A DNA stretch of 38,561 nt from Christensenella sp. (GCA_019420085.1 JAHZHV010000092.1:1-38561), one strand, 5' to 3'. Numbered from the stretch's first letter, positions 26,284 to 35,010 are shown. The notes: generated by a model from the letters alone, not told the origin. Program-made: numbers and translations.

Positions 26284-26508
26284 TTATTTCATTTGATAAG
26301 AGACAGGCTTATCAATCAGACCAATCAGATAATCTGCCGAGAGGTCATAGAATTTGCAAAGCAGGATCAAATCCTCTATTTCCAGTTCTGCGCGTCCTGT
26401 TTCGATATGGTTATATCCCTGCTGCGACTTGTTAAGAATTCTATCAATTTGCGCCTGCGTTAAATCTCGATCTTCCCGAGCATTTTTAATTCTTTCGCGA
26501 TAATTCAT
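26284..26508 (-). CDS. Small XRE-family HTH regulator
   Basis: The 74-residue protein is a single Cro/C1 HTH domain (LTQAQIDRILNKSQQGYNHIETGRAELEIEDL...YDLSADYLIG). Its end, DYLIGLIDKP, is typical of clostridial phage-like repressors. Codons are AT-richer than in neighbours. AGGTGA lies 7 nt before the ATG. It is divergent from a short, apparently broken gene, which it may control. No phage structural genes are nearby. Confidence 0.78.
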   Translation of the reverse strand: MNYRERIKNAREDRDLTQAQIDRILNKSQQGYNHIETGRAELEIEDLILLCKFYDLSADYLIGLIDKPVSYQMK

Positions 26509-26588
26509 AAAATCACCTGAATGTTTTTATGGTTGTAGCCATTGTGATATACGTTGGAAATTATTACGAATGAAAGGAAGGCAAATCA

Positions 26589-26844
26589 ATGGAAAAATTT
26601 TCTTATTCGATGACGGATGAAGAGGCAATTTTTGCGTTCAAAAGGGGTTTTATGGGGCAGGGGGTTGGAAATATTGCGATTCTCAGTGAAAGAGGAAAAG
26701 TTTAAACTTGGTGCGCCGAGGATGACGGTGACAGTGGAATTTAACCATGGTATTTGCACGACGAAAGGTTCGTTTATTGGTAAAGTGTTGGAGGGGACAG
26801 TTCATACAAAAATGGAACTGATCGACGGATTTCGAAAATTGTAA
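26589..26844 (+). pseudogene. Small hypothetical gene, apparently frameshifted
   Basis: With a good ribosome site (GGAAGG), the ATG at 26589 opens a 38-residue frame that ends at TAA 26703-26705. The +1 frame, open from at least 26617 to 26844, then carries a plausible product tail (TVTVEFNHGICTTKGSFIG, then VLEGTVHTKMELIDGF). G and A homopolymers near 26640-26665 could hold an indel. It may be one broken gene, or two tiny overlapping ones, or a programmed frameshift. Composition is AT-rich like the divergent XRE gene. No family recognised. Confidence 0.4.
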
Positions 26845-26955
26845 TTGTATGTGATTGTGCATTCGCTGCAAAAAAGATGGTTATGAAACAAGTATCATTG
26901 CAGGGAGAGACATCAAAGCGCATATGGATTTTGGCATTGCAATTGAAAAGGAAAG

Positions 26956-26986
26956 AAAAAGACGCGCCGTGCGGCGCGTCTTTTTT
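26956..26986. terminator. Bidirectional terminator
   Basis: A 13-bp stem (26956-26968 with 26973-26985), A5 before and T6 after, 4-nt loop. It serves the YibE/F gene on the minus strand and anything read from the AT-rich islet on the plus strand. Confidence 0.85.
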
Positions 26987-27007
26987 CATTTGCAGAAAAA
27001 ACAGCAT

Positions 27008-28261
27008 TTATACCTGCGGACGGCTTGCAGGACGCCTGCCATGCCGCGGCGCGGCAAGATCGTAATTGGAAAGACCGGAAATCTTTCGGGCGCGCGTACG
27101 ATTGCCGCGCAGAGGGCCGCACAGGACGATGGCGCACACCACAGAAGCAAGCGGAATCGTCAGCAGGATACCGAAACTTCCCGTAATGGCCTGCAGGACT
27201 TCCGTAACGAGCATTTCACGGTTCATCATCTCAAGGAATGAGGTGTTGTATGCCATCAACAGCAGCACCAGCGAAAGGTCGCAGCCGATGTAGGCCAGAA
27301 CAAGCGTGTTGGACATCGTACTCATAAAGTCCCGTCCGATGCGAAGGCCGCTTTTGACAAGCTCAATGGCGGAAATATTGCCCTGCATATGGTCATACAG
27401 TTCAAACAGCGGTGAGGTAATTGACATGGACACATCCATGATTGCGCCGACGGCGCCGATGATGACGCCGGCGAAAATAATACCCTTTAAGTTGATTGGA
27501 TAATCCGTCTCAAGCAGCAGCAGATAAATGGATTCATCATTGAGTACGCCGGTTAAATGCATGATGGAGTCCATCAGCCACATCAAAAGCGCGGCTGCCA
27601 TGGTACCGGAGAAACAGCCGATACCTGCCACAAAGCTTTTTTTGGATGCGCCGTTGACCAGAAGCAATGTCATCAGTGTGATGTAAAGGCAGGTGATAAT
27701 GGACCACGTGTAAGGGTTTTCTCCTGCCAGAATGGCCGGAAGAAACACATAAAAGATGGAAAGACAGGTAAACGTCAGAGAAATCAGCGTGTTGACGCCT
27801 TTGCCGAGGCCGAAGATTACCAGTGCGATGCAAAACAATGCGCCAAAGACAATCAGCGCATCGGTACGCACGTACTCAAGCCATAGCCATGCCTGCTGGC
27901 CGGTAGCGTCTGTAGCCTGCATGACAAGTATTTTATCTCCCGGCTCGACATATTTGCGGTTGGTGGAATAGTAGGTTTCCATTTGCTGCTGACCTTCGAT
28001 GCGCATGCCCTTCAGATCACCGGACGTGATGCGCGCCGTGAAATGAACCGCTTCAATCTGTCCGTCGCTGGAAACCGACGCATCAAAAAAGCGCGTCGGC
28101 ATCTGGTCCGCTGTTTCCACACGGGCGCGGTAAGTTTCGTAGGTCGGTTCGCCGCTTTCAAAGGCATGCCGCGTGGCAATGGCATGTCCGATGAAAATAT
28201 AGGCAATGCTGACGGCGAGGGTGATGATGTAAACGATGATTTTGGAAGTAGTTGGTTTCAT
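27008..28261 (-). CDS. YibE/F family membrane protein
   Basis: The 417-residue protein has an N-terminal membrane helix, an extracytoplasmic beta-rich domain (about 35-125, with an EPGDKILV turn), then seven or so membrane helices. It contains the AGVIIGAVGAIMDVSMSITSPLFEL segment that defines YibE/F, and a SGLRIGRDFMSTMSNTLVLAYIG segment. The C-terminus is a basic cytoplasmic tail. The family is widespread in Clostridia and lactic acid bacteria and its function is unknown. AAAGGAA precedes the ATG. It lies 19 nt after the caspase-like gene and is probably cotranscribed with it. Confidence 0.88.
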   Translation of the reverse strand: MKPTTSKIIVYIITLAVSIAYIFIGHAIATRHAFESGEPTYETYRARVETADQMPTRFFDASVSSDGQIEAVHFTARITSGDLKGMRIEGQQQMETYYSTNRKYVEPGDKILVMQATDATGQQAWLWLEYVRTDALIVFGALFCIALVIFGLGKGVNTLISLTFTCLSIFYVFLPAILAGENPYTWSIITCLYITLMTLLLVNGASKKSFVAGIGCFSGTMAAALLMWLMDSIMHLTGVLNDESIYLLLLETDYPINLKGIIFAGVIIGAVGAIMDVSMSITSPLFELYDHMQGNISAIELVKSGLRIGRDFMSTMSNTLVLAYIGCDLSLVLLLMAYNTSFLEMMNREMLVTEVLQAITGSFGILLTIPLASVVCAIVLCGPLRGNRTRARKISGLSNYDLAAPRHGRRPASRPQV

Positions 28262-28280
28262 GTGTTCCTTTCTGTGCTGC

Positions 28281-29876
28281 TTATGTCATGGGATCAAAGC
28301 GCATATCACGGTCGCCGAACAGGCGAACCGTTGTACTGTTGGTTTGTGCGCCTGGATTGGGTGTTAAAAGGCAGTTGTCAATGTATCCGTATTCGGCTTG
28401 TGCCGCAGAAAGCGCCTCGCCGGTGGACAGCGGTTCACCCTGCACACCGCAAAGCAGTGCACTGATGCGGGTAAGCATCGCGTAATTGTAGATGGTATAG
28501 ATTACGCCGTCGTTGGCATATACGGCGCGTGCGCCTTTATCAAGCAGGGTGCGCACAAGCGTATCGTCACGGCAGCTGCTGCATGTGGCAAGATATACAA
28601 GCGCGCCGTCAAGGCTGTTTTCCGGCAGGTATGTTTCAAAAAAGCCGGCGGTGACGGCCACATAGCCGTCTGTTGTAGCGATCAGATTGCCGTTTATAAA
28701 ATCATCGCGGTTTTTCTGATAGAAGTCGTCTGTGTATTTTTGTCCGGTGAACAGAAACGAGTGCGTCGTATCCGTATATCCGCCGTGTCCCTCCCAAATG
28801 ACAACACTGCATCCGGCGATTGATTTTGCCGCGGCAAGATCCACTGCTGCATTGTCAAGGTCGTCCTTTGCGGGATCAAATGCGTAACCCGTCAGGGAAC
28901 CGAATCCGGCGGCGGCGCTGTCGATTTGTTCCAGCTGCTGTGTTGTAAAGGCCCATAAAAACATATCGTAGCTTGGCTGCAGGCACAGCACACGCGCCGA
29001 TGTCGTAAGCAGGGGTTGCGTGGGCAGTACCGTTTGACTGGAAGCCGGGCTTTGAGACGGCAATGCGGTTTGCGTCGGCAGGATGCTTTGCGTTGGCGCC
29101 AGGCTTTCCGTTGGCAGGATGCTTTGTGCAGGCGGCAGGCTTTGAATGGGGAGCGTTGCCTGCGGGGGCGTCATACTTTGCGCCGGTGCAGGATTTTCCT
29201 CGTCCGCGACGGTTGGTGCATACACAACGCCGCCGCCATCGGGCGTCTGCATGTAAACGCAGTTTTCCCCCACTTCGTAATCTACGATTGCACCGTCTTG
29301 TGCAAGCTGCTGCGCATTTTGCGCAGCGCGATCCATCAAAAGGGGAACGTCCTGTGCCGTTACACCGGTTTGTTCACCGGAGAAGTCGGCTTCCACCTGC
29401 AAAAAGGAAGTTTGAATGTCTTCCAGATAGCGGATGGATTCATCGCGTCCGCCGCCAAAGGCGAAAAACAATACGCCGCAGCAGACGGCGGCGATTAAAA
29501 GCGCTGCCTGTGCGATGCCGCGTCCGCGGCTTTTGCGTACAATGGTTACGCGTGTGCGGGGGGTGGATTTGGCTGTGTTGTATGGCCGTGTGGAGGTCGG
29601 ATGCGATCGTACAGTATTTTTGGATTGTCGATAGGTCTTATTGCGCGCCTGTGGACCGGCGCTGCGCTGCTGCATGCCGGCTTTGCGGCGTTGCGCGGCT
29701 GCATTTTGTGTTTTTGCAGTGGATTTTGATGCGGTATTTTTATCGCTGCGCATCGCTTTGGGTTTTGCATTTGTACGGGATGCGGAACTGCTGCAAGATG
29801 CGCGTTTGCGCGTATCGCGCGCCTGCGTCGCGGCCGTTTTTTTGCCGCGCGGCGGGGTTGCGTGCGTTTGTTTCAT
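28281..29876 (-). CDS. Membrane-anchored protein with caspase-like (CHAT/C25-type) domain
   Basis: The 531-residue product has a very basic, Lys/Arg/Ser/Thr-rich N-terminal tail (1-118), one membrane helix (119-141), a linker region, a Pro/Ser/Gln/Thr repeat (about 233-290, units like LPTQS), and a globular C-terminal domain. That domain holds VVIWEGHGG with H364, ALVYLATCSSCRDD with C432, and a final VRLFGDRDMRFDP. The order His-Gly, strand, Cys, and a terminal LFGD fits caspase-fold peptidases of the C25/CHAT group, whose catalytic pair is His/Cys. Orientation with Arg-rich inside puts the domain outside the cell. Protease activity is inferred. AAGGAGG precedes the ATG. It is followed by YibE/F, likely in one operon. 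Confidence 0.7.
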   Translation of the reverse strand: MKQTHATPPRGKKTAATQARDTRKRASCSSSASRTNAKPKAMRSDKNTASKSTAKTQNAAAQRRKAGMQQRSAGPQARNKTYRQSKNTVRSHPTSTRPYNTAKSTPRTRVTIVRKSRGRGIAQAALLIAAVCCGVLFFAFGGGRDESIRYLEDIQTSFLQVEADFSGEQTGVTAQDVPLLMDRAAQNAQQLAQDGAIVDYEVGENCVYMQTPDGGGVVYAPTVADEENPAPAQSMTPPQATLPIQSLPPAQSILPTESLAPTQSILPTQTALPSQSPASSQTVLPTQPLLTTSARVLCLQPSYDMFLWAFTTQQLEQIDSAAAGFGSLTGYAFDPAKDDLDNAAVDLAAAKSIAGCSVVIWEGHGGYTDTTHSFLFTGQKYTDDFYQKNRDDFINGNLIATTDGYVAVTAGFFETYLPENSLDGALVYLATCSSCRDDTLVRTLLDKGARAVYANDGVIYTIYNYAMLTRISALLCGVQGEPLSTGEALSAAQAEYGYIDNCLLTPNPGAQTNSTTVRLFGDRDMRFDPMT

Positions 29877-29940
29877 GGCAGGCGGTTCCTCCTTTATTGA
29901 CGATCGATGTGATATGCCCGATATTGCGTCCTTTTTCGTC

Positions 29941-29970
29941 AGTATAGCGATATAAAAGCGTGCTTGTCAA
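29941..29970 (-). promoter_or_regulatory. Promoter of the caspase-like/YibE/F operon
   Basis: Leftward TTGACA (29965-29970), 18-nt spacer, TATACT (29941-29946). Confidence 0.65.
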
Positions 29971-29982
29971 ACGCGTGCGGCG

Positions 29983-30012
29983 TTGACAAATCGATGTTTA
30001 CGACGATATAAT
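29983..30012 (+). promoter_or_regulatory. Promoter of the sugar isomerase-like gene
   Basis: Rightward TTGACA (29983-29988), 18-nt spacer, TATAAT (30007-30012). It is back-to-back with the leftward promoter; the two -35 hexamers are 12 bp apart. Confidence 0.75.
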
Positions 30013-30071
30013 GTAGGCAAATCCGAGACGAACTCCGGAAAAAAGATTTAATCAGGAGGCAGCAATCGCTT

Positions 30072-30989
30072 ATGCAGGATTCTATTCGCAGCTACATCAG
30101 CACAGGTCTGATTCATTTCATGGCGTATCCGCAGACGATGAAAGGAGAAGGTCCCATCGAGGAAACGATTCGCCGCATCGCGCTGGATGATTATTTTGAT
30201 TCCATTGAAGTTACCTGGATTAAGGACGCCGATGTTCGCAAGCGCTGTGCCAAGATGCTCAAGGAAAGCGGCATGCGTGTCTACTACGGTGCACAGCCCC
30301 GCCTGTTGACGACGGGTTACAATGCCAATGATCTGGACGAGGAAAAGCGTCTGATCGCGGAGCGTACGCTTTTGGAGGGCGTGGACGAGGCGTACGAGAT
30401 GGGTGCGCTTGGCTTTGCATTTTTGAGCGGCAAATATGAAGATGCGACGTTTGAGCAGTCTTTTGCACAGCTGAAAAAGACGACGAAGGCCGTTTGCGAT
30501 TATGCAAAGAAGAAAGGCTCCATGCGTGTTGCGTTGGAGGTGTTCGATTATGATGTGGACAAATGCTCCATCATCGGGCCGGCGGAAGTGGCTGCGCGCT
30601 TTGGACGCGAGATGTGCCGTGAGTGCAGCAATTTTGGACTGATGGTCGATCTTTCTCATCTGCCGCTTCTGCATGAGAGCGCAAAGGCGTCTCTTGTGCC
30701 GGTTGCGCCGTATATCATTCATGCGCATGTGGGAAATGCCGTGGATCCGGCGCTTTCCAAGGATACACCGGCTTATGGGGATGCGCATCCGCGCTTTGGA
30801 TTCCCGGGCGGCGCCAACGATGTTCCCGAGCTTGCCGAGTTCCTTCGTACTCTCATTGAGATCGGTTACCTGAAAAAGGGTGAGCCGCGTACGGTCAGCT
30901 TTGAGGTCAAGCCCTTTGGCGATGAAGATCCGGAGATCGTCATTGCCAACGCCAAGCGCACGCTGAACGCTGCGTGGGAGCTTGTCTGA
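30072..30989 (+). CDS. Sugar phosphate isomerase/epimerase-like TIM-barrel protein
   Basis: The 305-residue protein has the layout of the AP endonuclease 2/xylose isomerase-like barrel family. It has a Glu on a strand (VALEVFDYDVD), a GLMVDLSHLPL strand with Asp and His, then HAHVGN and a final SFEVKP, which together would hold a divalent metal. The family isomerises or dehydrates sugars and inositols. No catabolic partners lie around it, and it is followed by a terminator, so it is probably transcribed alone. AGGAGG lies 13 nt before the ATG. Substrate unknown. Confidence 0.78.
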   Translation: MQDSIRSYISTGLIHFMAYPQTMKGEGPIEETIRRIALDDYFDSIEVTWIKDADVRKRCAKMLKESGMRVYYGAQPRLLTTGYNANDLDEEKRLIAERTLLEGVDEAYEMGALGFAFLSGKYEDATFEQSFAQLKKTTKAVCDYAKKKGSMRVALEVFDYDVDKCSIIGPAEVAARFGREMCRECSNFGLMVDLSHLPLLHESAKASLVPVAPYIIHAHVGNAVDPALSKDTPAYGDAHPRFGFPGGANDVPELAEFLRTLIEIGYLKKGEPRTVSFEVKPFGDEDPEIVIANAKRTLNAAWELV

Positions 30990-31010
30990 TTTTCAAAATG
31001 TGTTCCGTTG

Positions 31011-31047
31011 CGGGACGGCGCGGTGCGCGCCGTCCCGTTCTTTGTTT
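31011..31047 (+). terminator. Terminator after the isomerase-like gene
   Basis: A perfect 12-bp stem (31011-31022 with 31026-31037), 3-nt loop, then TTCTTTGTTT. Confidence 0.7.
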
Positions 31048-31089
31048 CGGACAATGCCCCACGCTGGTAAAGGAGGGACAGTAAAAGGC

Positions 31090-32415
31090 ATGCAGGAGTT
31101 TTCGCGTATGTGCGATTACGGCGTGACGCCGACCCGGTTTTTTCTGCCGCAGAATGTGGACATGCATAAGTGGTCTGTGATCGCCTGTGATCAGTTTACC
31201 GCGCAGCGGACGTATTGGCAGCAGCTGGATGCTTTGATCGGCGATGCACCGTCGGCGCTTCGCATGATTTTGCCGGAAGTTTATTTGCAGGATGATGATG
31301 CGCACAGGCGCATTGACGATGCCGTACATACCATGCATGCGTATCTGGATGCGCATATCCTGCGTCAGGGTGATCCCTGCGTGATGTATGTGCGTCGTAC
31401 GATTGCTTCGGGTGTACGCTGTGGCGTTGTTGCGGCGATTGACCTTACCTGCTATGAACCCGATGGCAGCGGTGTGATTCGCCCCACGGAGGGGACAATT
31501 GCTTCGCGGGTGCCGCCGCGTATGCGGGTGCGGCAGGATGCGCCGCTGGAACTTTCTCATGTGATGCTTCTTTGTGATGATGCGCGCAACGTATTGTTTG
31601 ATACACTGGCTCGCTGTGCACAGGATCTTACGCCGGCGTATGATTTTCCGCTGAATATGGACGGCGGACGCCTTTGCGGATATGCGATTGCGTCGCCCGC
31701 ACATTTGCAGATGCTGGAAGATGCATTTTGCACGGCGGCGGCGGATGCGCGCTGCCGAAACGGTGCTGATGCGCCGTTTTTGGTTGTCGGAGATGGAAAT
31801 CATTCCCTGGCTGCAGCAAAGGCACACTGGGAGGCGCTTAAAAAAGCCGGTGCTCCTTGCGATCATCCTGCGCGCTGGGCGATGGTCGAGATTGTCAATA
31901 TTCACGATCCGGCGGTGTGTTTTGCACCGATTCATCGAATTGTTTTGGATTGCGATGTTCAGGCGCTGTGTGAGGCGATGGTGCGTGCGGGACAAAAGCG
32001 GGGTATTACAGTGCGGTTTGACGCGGCGCAAGGTTCTGCCGATTCGGATACGTTGTGTGTGCCATGCCTGTTGGAAGGCCATGCGGGTACGTTGCTTTTG
32101 ACGGATCCTGCCGGGCGCTGGGCGGTTCATGTGCTGCAGGAAATTCTCGATGACGTTCTGCGGGAATGTTCCGGCGCGCGGCTTGACTATATTCACGGTG
32201 ATGATGCGCTGCGAACACTTGCCTCCAGGCCAGGTTGTGCCGGCTTCTTCCTTCCGGCAACGGATAAACATTCGTTTTTCCGCATGATCGGACAGGCAGG
32301 TGCGCTGCCGCGCAAGACATTTTCCATTGGGCAGGCAACAGAAAAACGTTATTATACGGAAGCGCGTGCCATTCGTCCGCTGCAGCTTGACAAAGCGGGA
32401 ATGATTTGCGTATAG
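31090..32415 (+). CDS. DUF1015 family protein
   Basis: The 441-residue protein has the DUF1015 hallmarks: FLVVGDGNHSLAAAKAHW in the middle and a C-terminal PRKTFSIGQATEKRYYTEAR segment. It also contains VSVIACDQFTAQ-like (WSVIACDQFTAQ) and FAPIHRIVL motifs. Family members are cytoplasmic and uncharacterised, sometimes found near serine biosynthesis genes, which are not seen here. The ATG at 31090 begins MQEFSRMCDYGV; GGAGGG is 13 nt upstream, slightly far. The aspartate kinase gene follows after 98 nt. Confidence 0.85.
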   Translation: MQEFSRMCDYGVTPTRFFLPQNVDMHKWSVIACDQFTAQRTYWQQLDALIGDAPSALRMILPEVYLQDDDAHRRIDDAVHTMHAYLDAHILRQGDPCVMYVRRTIASGVRCGVVAAIDLTCYEPDGSGVIRPTEGTIASRVPPRMRVRQDAPLELSHVMLLCDDARNVLFDTLARCAQDLTPAYDFPLNMDGGRLCGYAIASPAHLQMLEDAFCTAAADARCRNGADAPFLVVGDGNHSLAAAKAHWEALKKAGAPCDHPARWAMVEIVNIHDPAVCFAPIHRIVLDCDVQALCEAMVRAGQKRGITVRFDAAQGSADSDTLCVPCLLEGHAGTLLLTDPAGRWAVHVLQEILDDVLRECSGARLDYIHGDDALRTLASRPGCAGFFLPATDKHSFFRMIGQAGALPRKTFSIGQATEKRYYTEARAIRPLQLDKAGMICV

Positions 32416-32425
32416 TGTAAAAGCG

Positions 32426-32460
32426 GAATACGTCCGTATTCGGCCGGTTTTGTGTTTTTA
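32426..32460 (+). terminator. Weak terminator-like hairpin after DUF1015 gene
   Basis: A 7-bp stem GAATACG/CGTATTC (32426-32432 with 32435-32441), a GGCCGG gap, then TTTTGTGTTTTT. The tight 2-nt loop and the gap make it doubtful. Confidence 0.3.
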
Positions 32461-32513
32461 TGCAAAATCTGCGTACAAAATATTGAAAGTTTTAAGGAGT
32501 ATAAGAATTTGCC

Positions 32514-33833
32514 ATGGCAGTTAAGGTCGTAAAATTTGGCGGCAGCTCCCTTGCCGACGCACAGCAGTTTGCCAAGGTGCGGCAGATTATCATGTCGGAT
32601 CCCTCGCGCCGTTATGTGGTGCCTTCAGCGCCTGGCAAGCGCTTTGCAGACGATATCAAGGTGACGGATCTTCTGTATGCGTGCTATCGGGCGCGTGACG
32701 ATCGCCAGACGTACGAGACGACCTTCGAAAAGATCCGTCAGCGCTATTTGCAGATCGAGAAGGACTTGGGCGTGGATGCCGGTATGGCGGAGGCACTGGA
32801 AACGGTTCGTTATGAAATGCTGTTTCAAAGTGCGCCGGATTATGCGGCAAGCCGCGGAGAGTATTTAAACGGCCGCATTATGGCGGCGTATCTGGACTTT
32901 ACCTTTGTCGATGCGGCGAAAGTCATTGCTTTTGATGAAGACGGCACGTTTAATGCTGCGCTGACGCAGGTTGCCGTGCAAAAGGCGCTTGCGGATGTGC
33001 CCTGCGCGGTTATTCCGGGTTTTTACGGTGCGACGCCTTCCGGACGGATTGTGACGTTCTCCCGCGGCGGCAGTGATATTACCGGTTCGCTTGTGGCTGC
33101 CGGCGTAGGTGCCGATGTCTATGAAAACTGGACGGATGTTTCCGGATGCCTGATGGCCGATCCGCGCATTGTGCCGCAGGCACGCGCCATTGAGGTTGTA
33201 ACCTATAATGAGCTGCGCGAGCTTGCGTATATGGGTGCGACGGTTATGCACGAGGATGCGATTTATCCGGCGCGGCAGGCGAATATTCCAATCCATATAC
33301 TCAATACAAATGCACCGCAGGATGCCGGCACGCGCATTGTTTCGCGGATTGCGCCCGAGGCGATTGCTTCCCGCGGTATTGTTACCGGCGTAGCGGGCAA
33401 ACGCGGCTTTTGCATCATTACACTTGAGAAGAACATGATGCACAACGAAATCGGCTTCGGCAGAAAGGCGCTTAGCGTTTTGGAACTGCATCGTGTTTCC
33501 TTTGAGCACATGCCCTCGGGGATTGATACGCTGTCGCTCGTTATTGAGGAGAAAACAATTCCCGATTTTGAAAAACTGTTGACGGATCTGACGCATGTGT
33601 GTGCGCCGGACTCCATTGAAATTGTGCACAATGTTTCCCTGATTGCCGTAGTTGGTCAGGGTATGGCAGGCCATAAGGGAACTGCGGCACGGCTGTTTGG
33701 CGCTATGGCCAAGGCGGATGTCAACATCCGCATGATCGACCAGGGCTCCAGCGAGATGAACATCATTCTGGCCGTTGAGGACAGTGATTTTGAAGCGGCA
33801 GTGCGTGCGGCATACGGTGCATTTGTCGATTGA
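32514..33833 (+). CDS. Aspartate kinase
   Basis: The 439-residue enzyme makes aspartyl phosphate, the first step to lysine, threonine and methionine. It starts MAVKVVKFGGSS (nucleotide-binding loop) and has SRGGSDITGSL and DPRIVPQA motifs. Two C-terminal ACT domains (about residues 295-439, with GFCIITLEKNMMHN and VSLIAVVGQGMAG) indicate feedback control by an end product. It resembles clostridial and YclM-type monofunctional kinases, so the symbol (lysC, thrA-like) is not settled. No lysine riboswitch is visible upstream. AAGGAG precedes the ATG. Dehydrogenase and synthase partners are not in the window. Confidence 0.92.
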   Translation: MAVKVVKFGGSSLADAQQFAKVRQIIMSDPSRRYVVPSAPGKRFADDIKVTDLLYACYRARDDRQTYETTFEKIRQRYLQIEKDLGVDAGMAEALETVRYEMLFQSAPDYAASRGEYLNGRIMAAYLDFTFVDAAKVIAFDEDGTFNAALTQVAVQKALADVPCAVIPGFYGATPSGRIVTFSRGGSDITGSLVAAGVGADVYENWTDVSGCLMADPRIVPQARAIEVVTYNELRELAYMGATVMHEDAIYPARQANIPIHILNTNAPQDAGTRIVSRIAPEAIASRGIVTGVAGKRGFCIITLEKNMMHNEIGFGRKALSVLELHRVSFEHMPSGIDTLSLVIEEKTIPDFEKLLTDLTHVCAPDSIEIVHNVSLIAVVGQGMAGHKGTAARLFGAMAKADVNIRMIDQGSSEMNIILAVEDSDFEAAVRAAYGAFVD

Positions 33834-33877
33834 AAAAAGAAGGGCGCGTTTATCGGTACCGCGCCCGTTGCCGTTTG

Positions 33878-33950
33878 ACATGTGATCCATGGACAGTTCC
33901 CCCGCGGTATGTGACACCGCGGGGGAACTGTCCATGCGACACATGTTTTT
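33878..33950. repeat. Long near-perfect hairpin, REP-like palindrome
   Basis: Two perfect arms of 21 bp (33888-33908 with 33916-33936), 7-nt loop ATGTGAC, are extended by a 3x3 internal loop and 7 more perfect pairs (ACATGTG/CACATGT). In total it spans 33878-33946, followed by T5. It is far longer than a normal terminator. It resembles the palindromic repeats with a TGTGACAC centre that recur between genes in some Bacillota, but only one copy is in this window. Confidence 0.7.
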
Positions 33951-34049
33951 CAAGATGCTGCGTGTCGGATGCGCTGCGTGTTTTACATCCGGGTGAGGCA
34001 ATGCCCTCAAGATAGATCCGCGCATGAATGTGCTGGAAAGGGAAACGTG

Positions 34050-34979
34050 ATGAGCGATACAGTCAATACGCTGCTTGTATTTTTCTCGCTGATGATCACA
34101 GGGTATCTTTTGACGCATGCAGGGATTTTGGACGAGCATGCCAGCGCGAAGATTACGAAGATTGTGCTGATCCTGTGCGTGCCGGCGACGATGCTGACCA
34201 ATATTTTGGCCTATTTTGATGTACAGATGCTAAGAAGCGCCGGACCTGCGATCTGTGCGGCGCTGGCTACCACGCTGACGGGATGGTTTTTGGGACGGCT
34301 GGCAGCGCGGCTGCTTCGTATTCCCCAAAACCGTCACGGCGTGTTTGCGGCGCTTTTTTGTGCATCCAATACGGTGTTCGTGGGTCTTCCGGTGACGCAG
34401 GCCTTGTTTGGCGGTGCGGCAACGGTGCCGGCGCTTTTGTACTTTTTATGTAATACCATTACGTTCTGGACGGTTGGCGCGTGGGGTGTGCGTATGGATG
34501 CAGGGCTGCGGACTCCGTTTTTTTCCCTTGCATCGCTCAAGGCTCTTTGTTCTCCGTCGCTTGTGATGCTTGTTGCAGCGTTGGTGCTGGTCTGGTTGGA
34601 TATACAGCCGCCTGCATTCATTATGCGCACGGCGGAGTATCTGGGTGCGCCGGGTACGCCGCTTGCGATGCTTGTTGCGGGTGGTGTTATTTGCCGTGGT
34701 GTGGCGCGCGGCACATGGAAGCGTTATGAAGTCATCTATACAATGATTGGCAAGGTGCTGCTGATGCCGGTGCTGGCGTTTCTATTTGCGCGTCTGTTTG
34801 GTGTGGATAGTTTTATTTCGGGCGTCTTTGTCACGCAGGCTGCGATGCCTGTCATGAGTCAAAGCACGATTCTGGCACAGGATTGCGGCGCGGACGATGA
34901 GCTTGCCAGTGCGGCGACGGTTGTCTCCATGCTCAGTTTGCTTGCTGTGATGCCCGTGTGCGGCGCGCTGTTTGGCTGA
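34050..34979 (+). CDS. AEC family transporter
   Basis: The 309-residue membrane protein has about ten helices. The N-terminal helix ends GYLLTHAGILDEHASAKI, the signature opening of auxin-efflux-carrier family proteins. It also has a FCASNTVFVGLPVTQALFG segment in mid protein and VTQAAMPVMSQSTILAQ near the end. Relatives export or import organic acids such as malate, or amino acids. The ATG at 34050 follows AAAGGGA; an in-frame ATG 81 nt upstream is inside the leader and has no site. It is 31 nt before rarA, perhaps in one operon. Confidence 0.85.
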   Translation: MSDTVNTLLVFFSLMITGYLLTHAGILDEHASAKITKIVLILCVPATMLTNILAYFDVQMLRSAGPAICAALATTLTGWFLGRLAARLLRIPQNRHGVFAALFCASNTVFVGLPVTQALFGGAATVPALLYFLCNTITFWTVGAWGVRMDAGLRTPFFSLASLKALCSPSLVMLVAALVLVWLDIQPPAFIMRTAEYLGAPGTPLAMLVAGGVICRGVARGTWKRYEVIYTMIGKVLLMPVLAFLFARLFGVDSFISGVFVTQAAMPVMSQSTILAQDCGADDELASAATVVSMLSLLAVMPVCGALFG

Positions 34980-35010
34980 GCATGACAAGAAGATAAGGAG
35001 GAACGACGCA

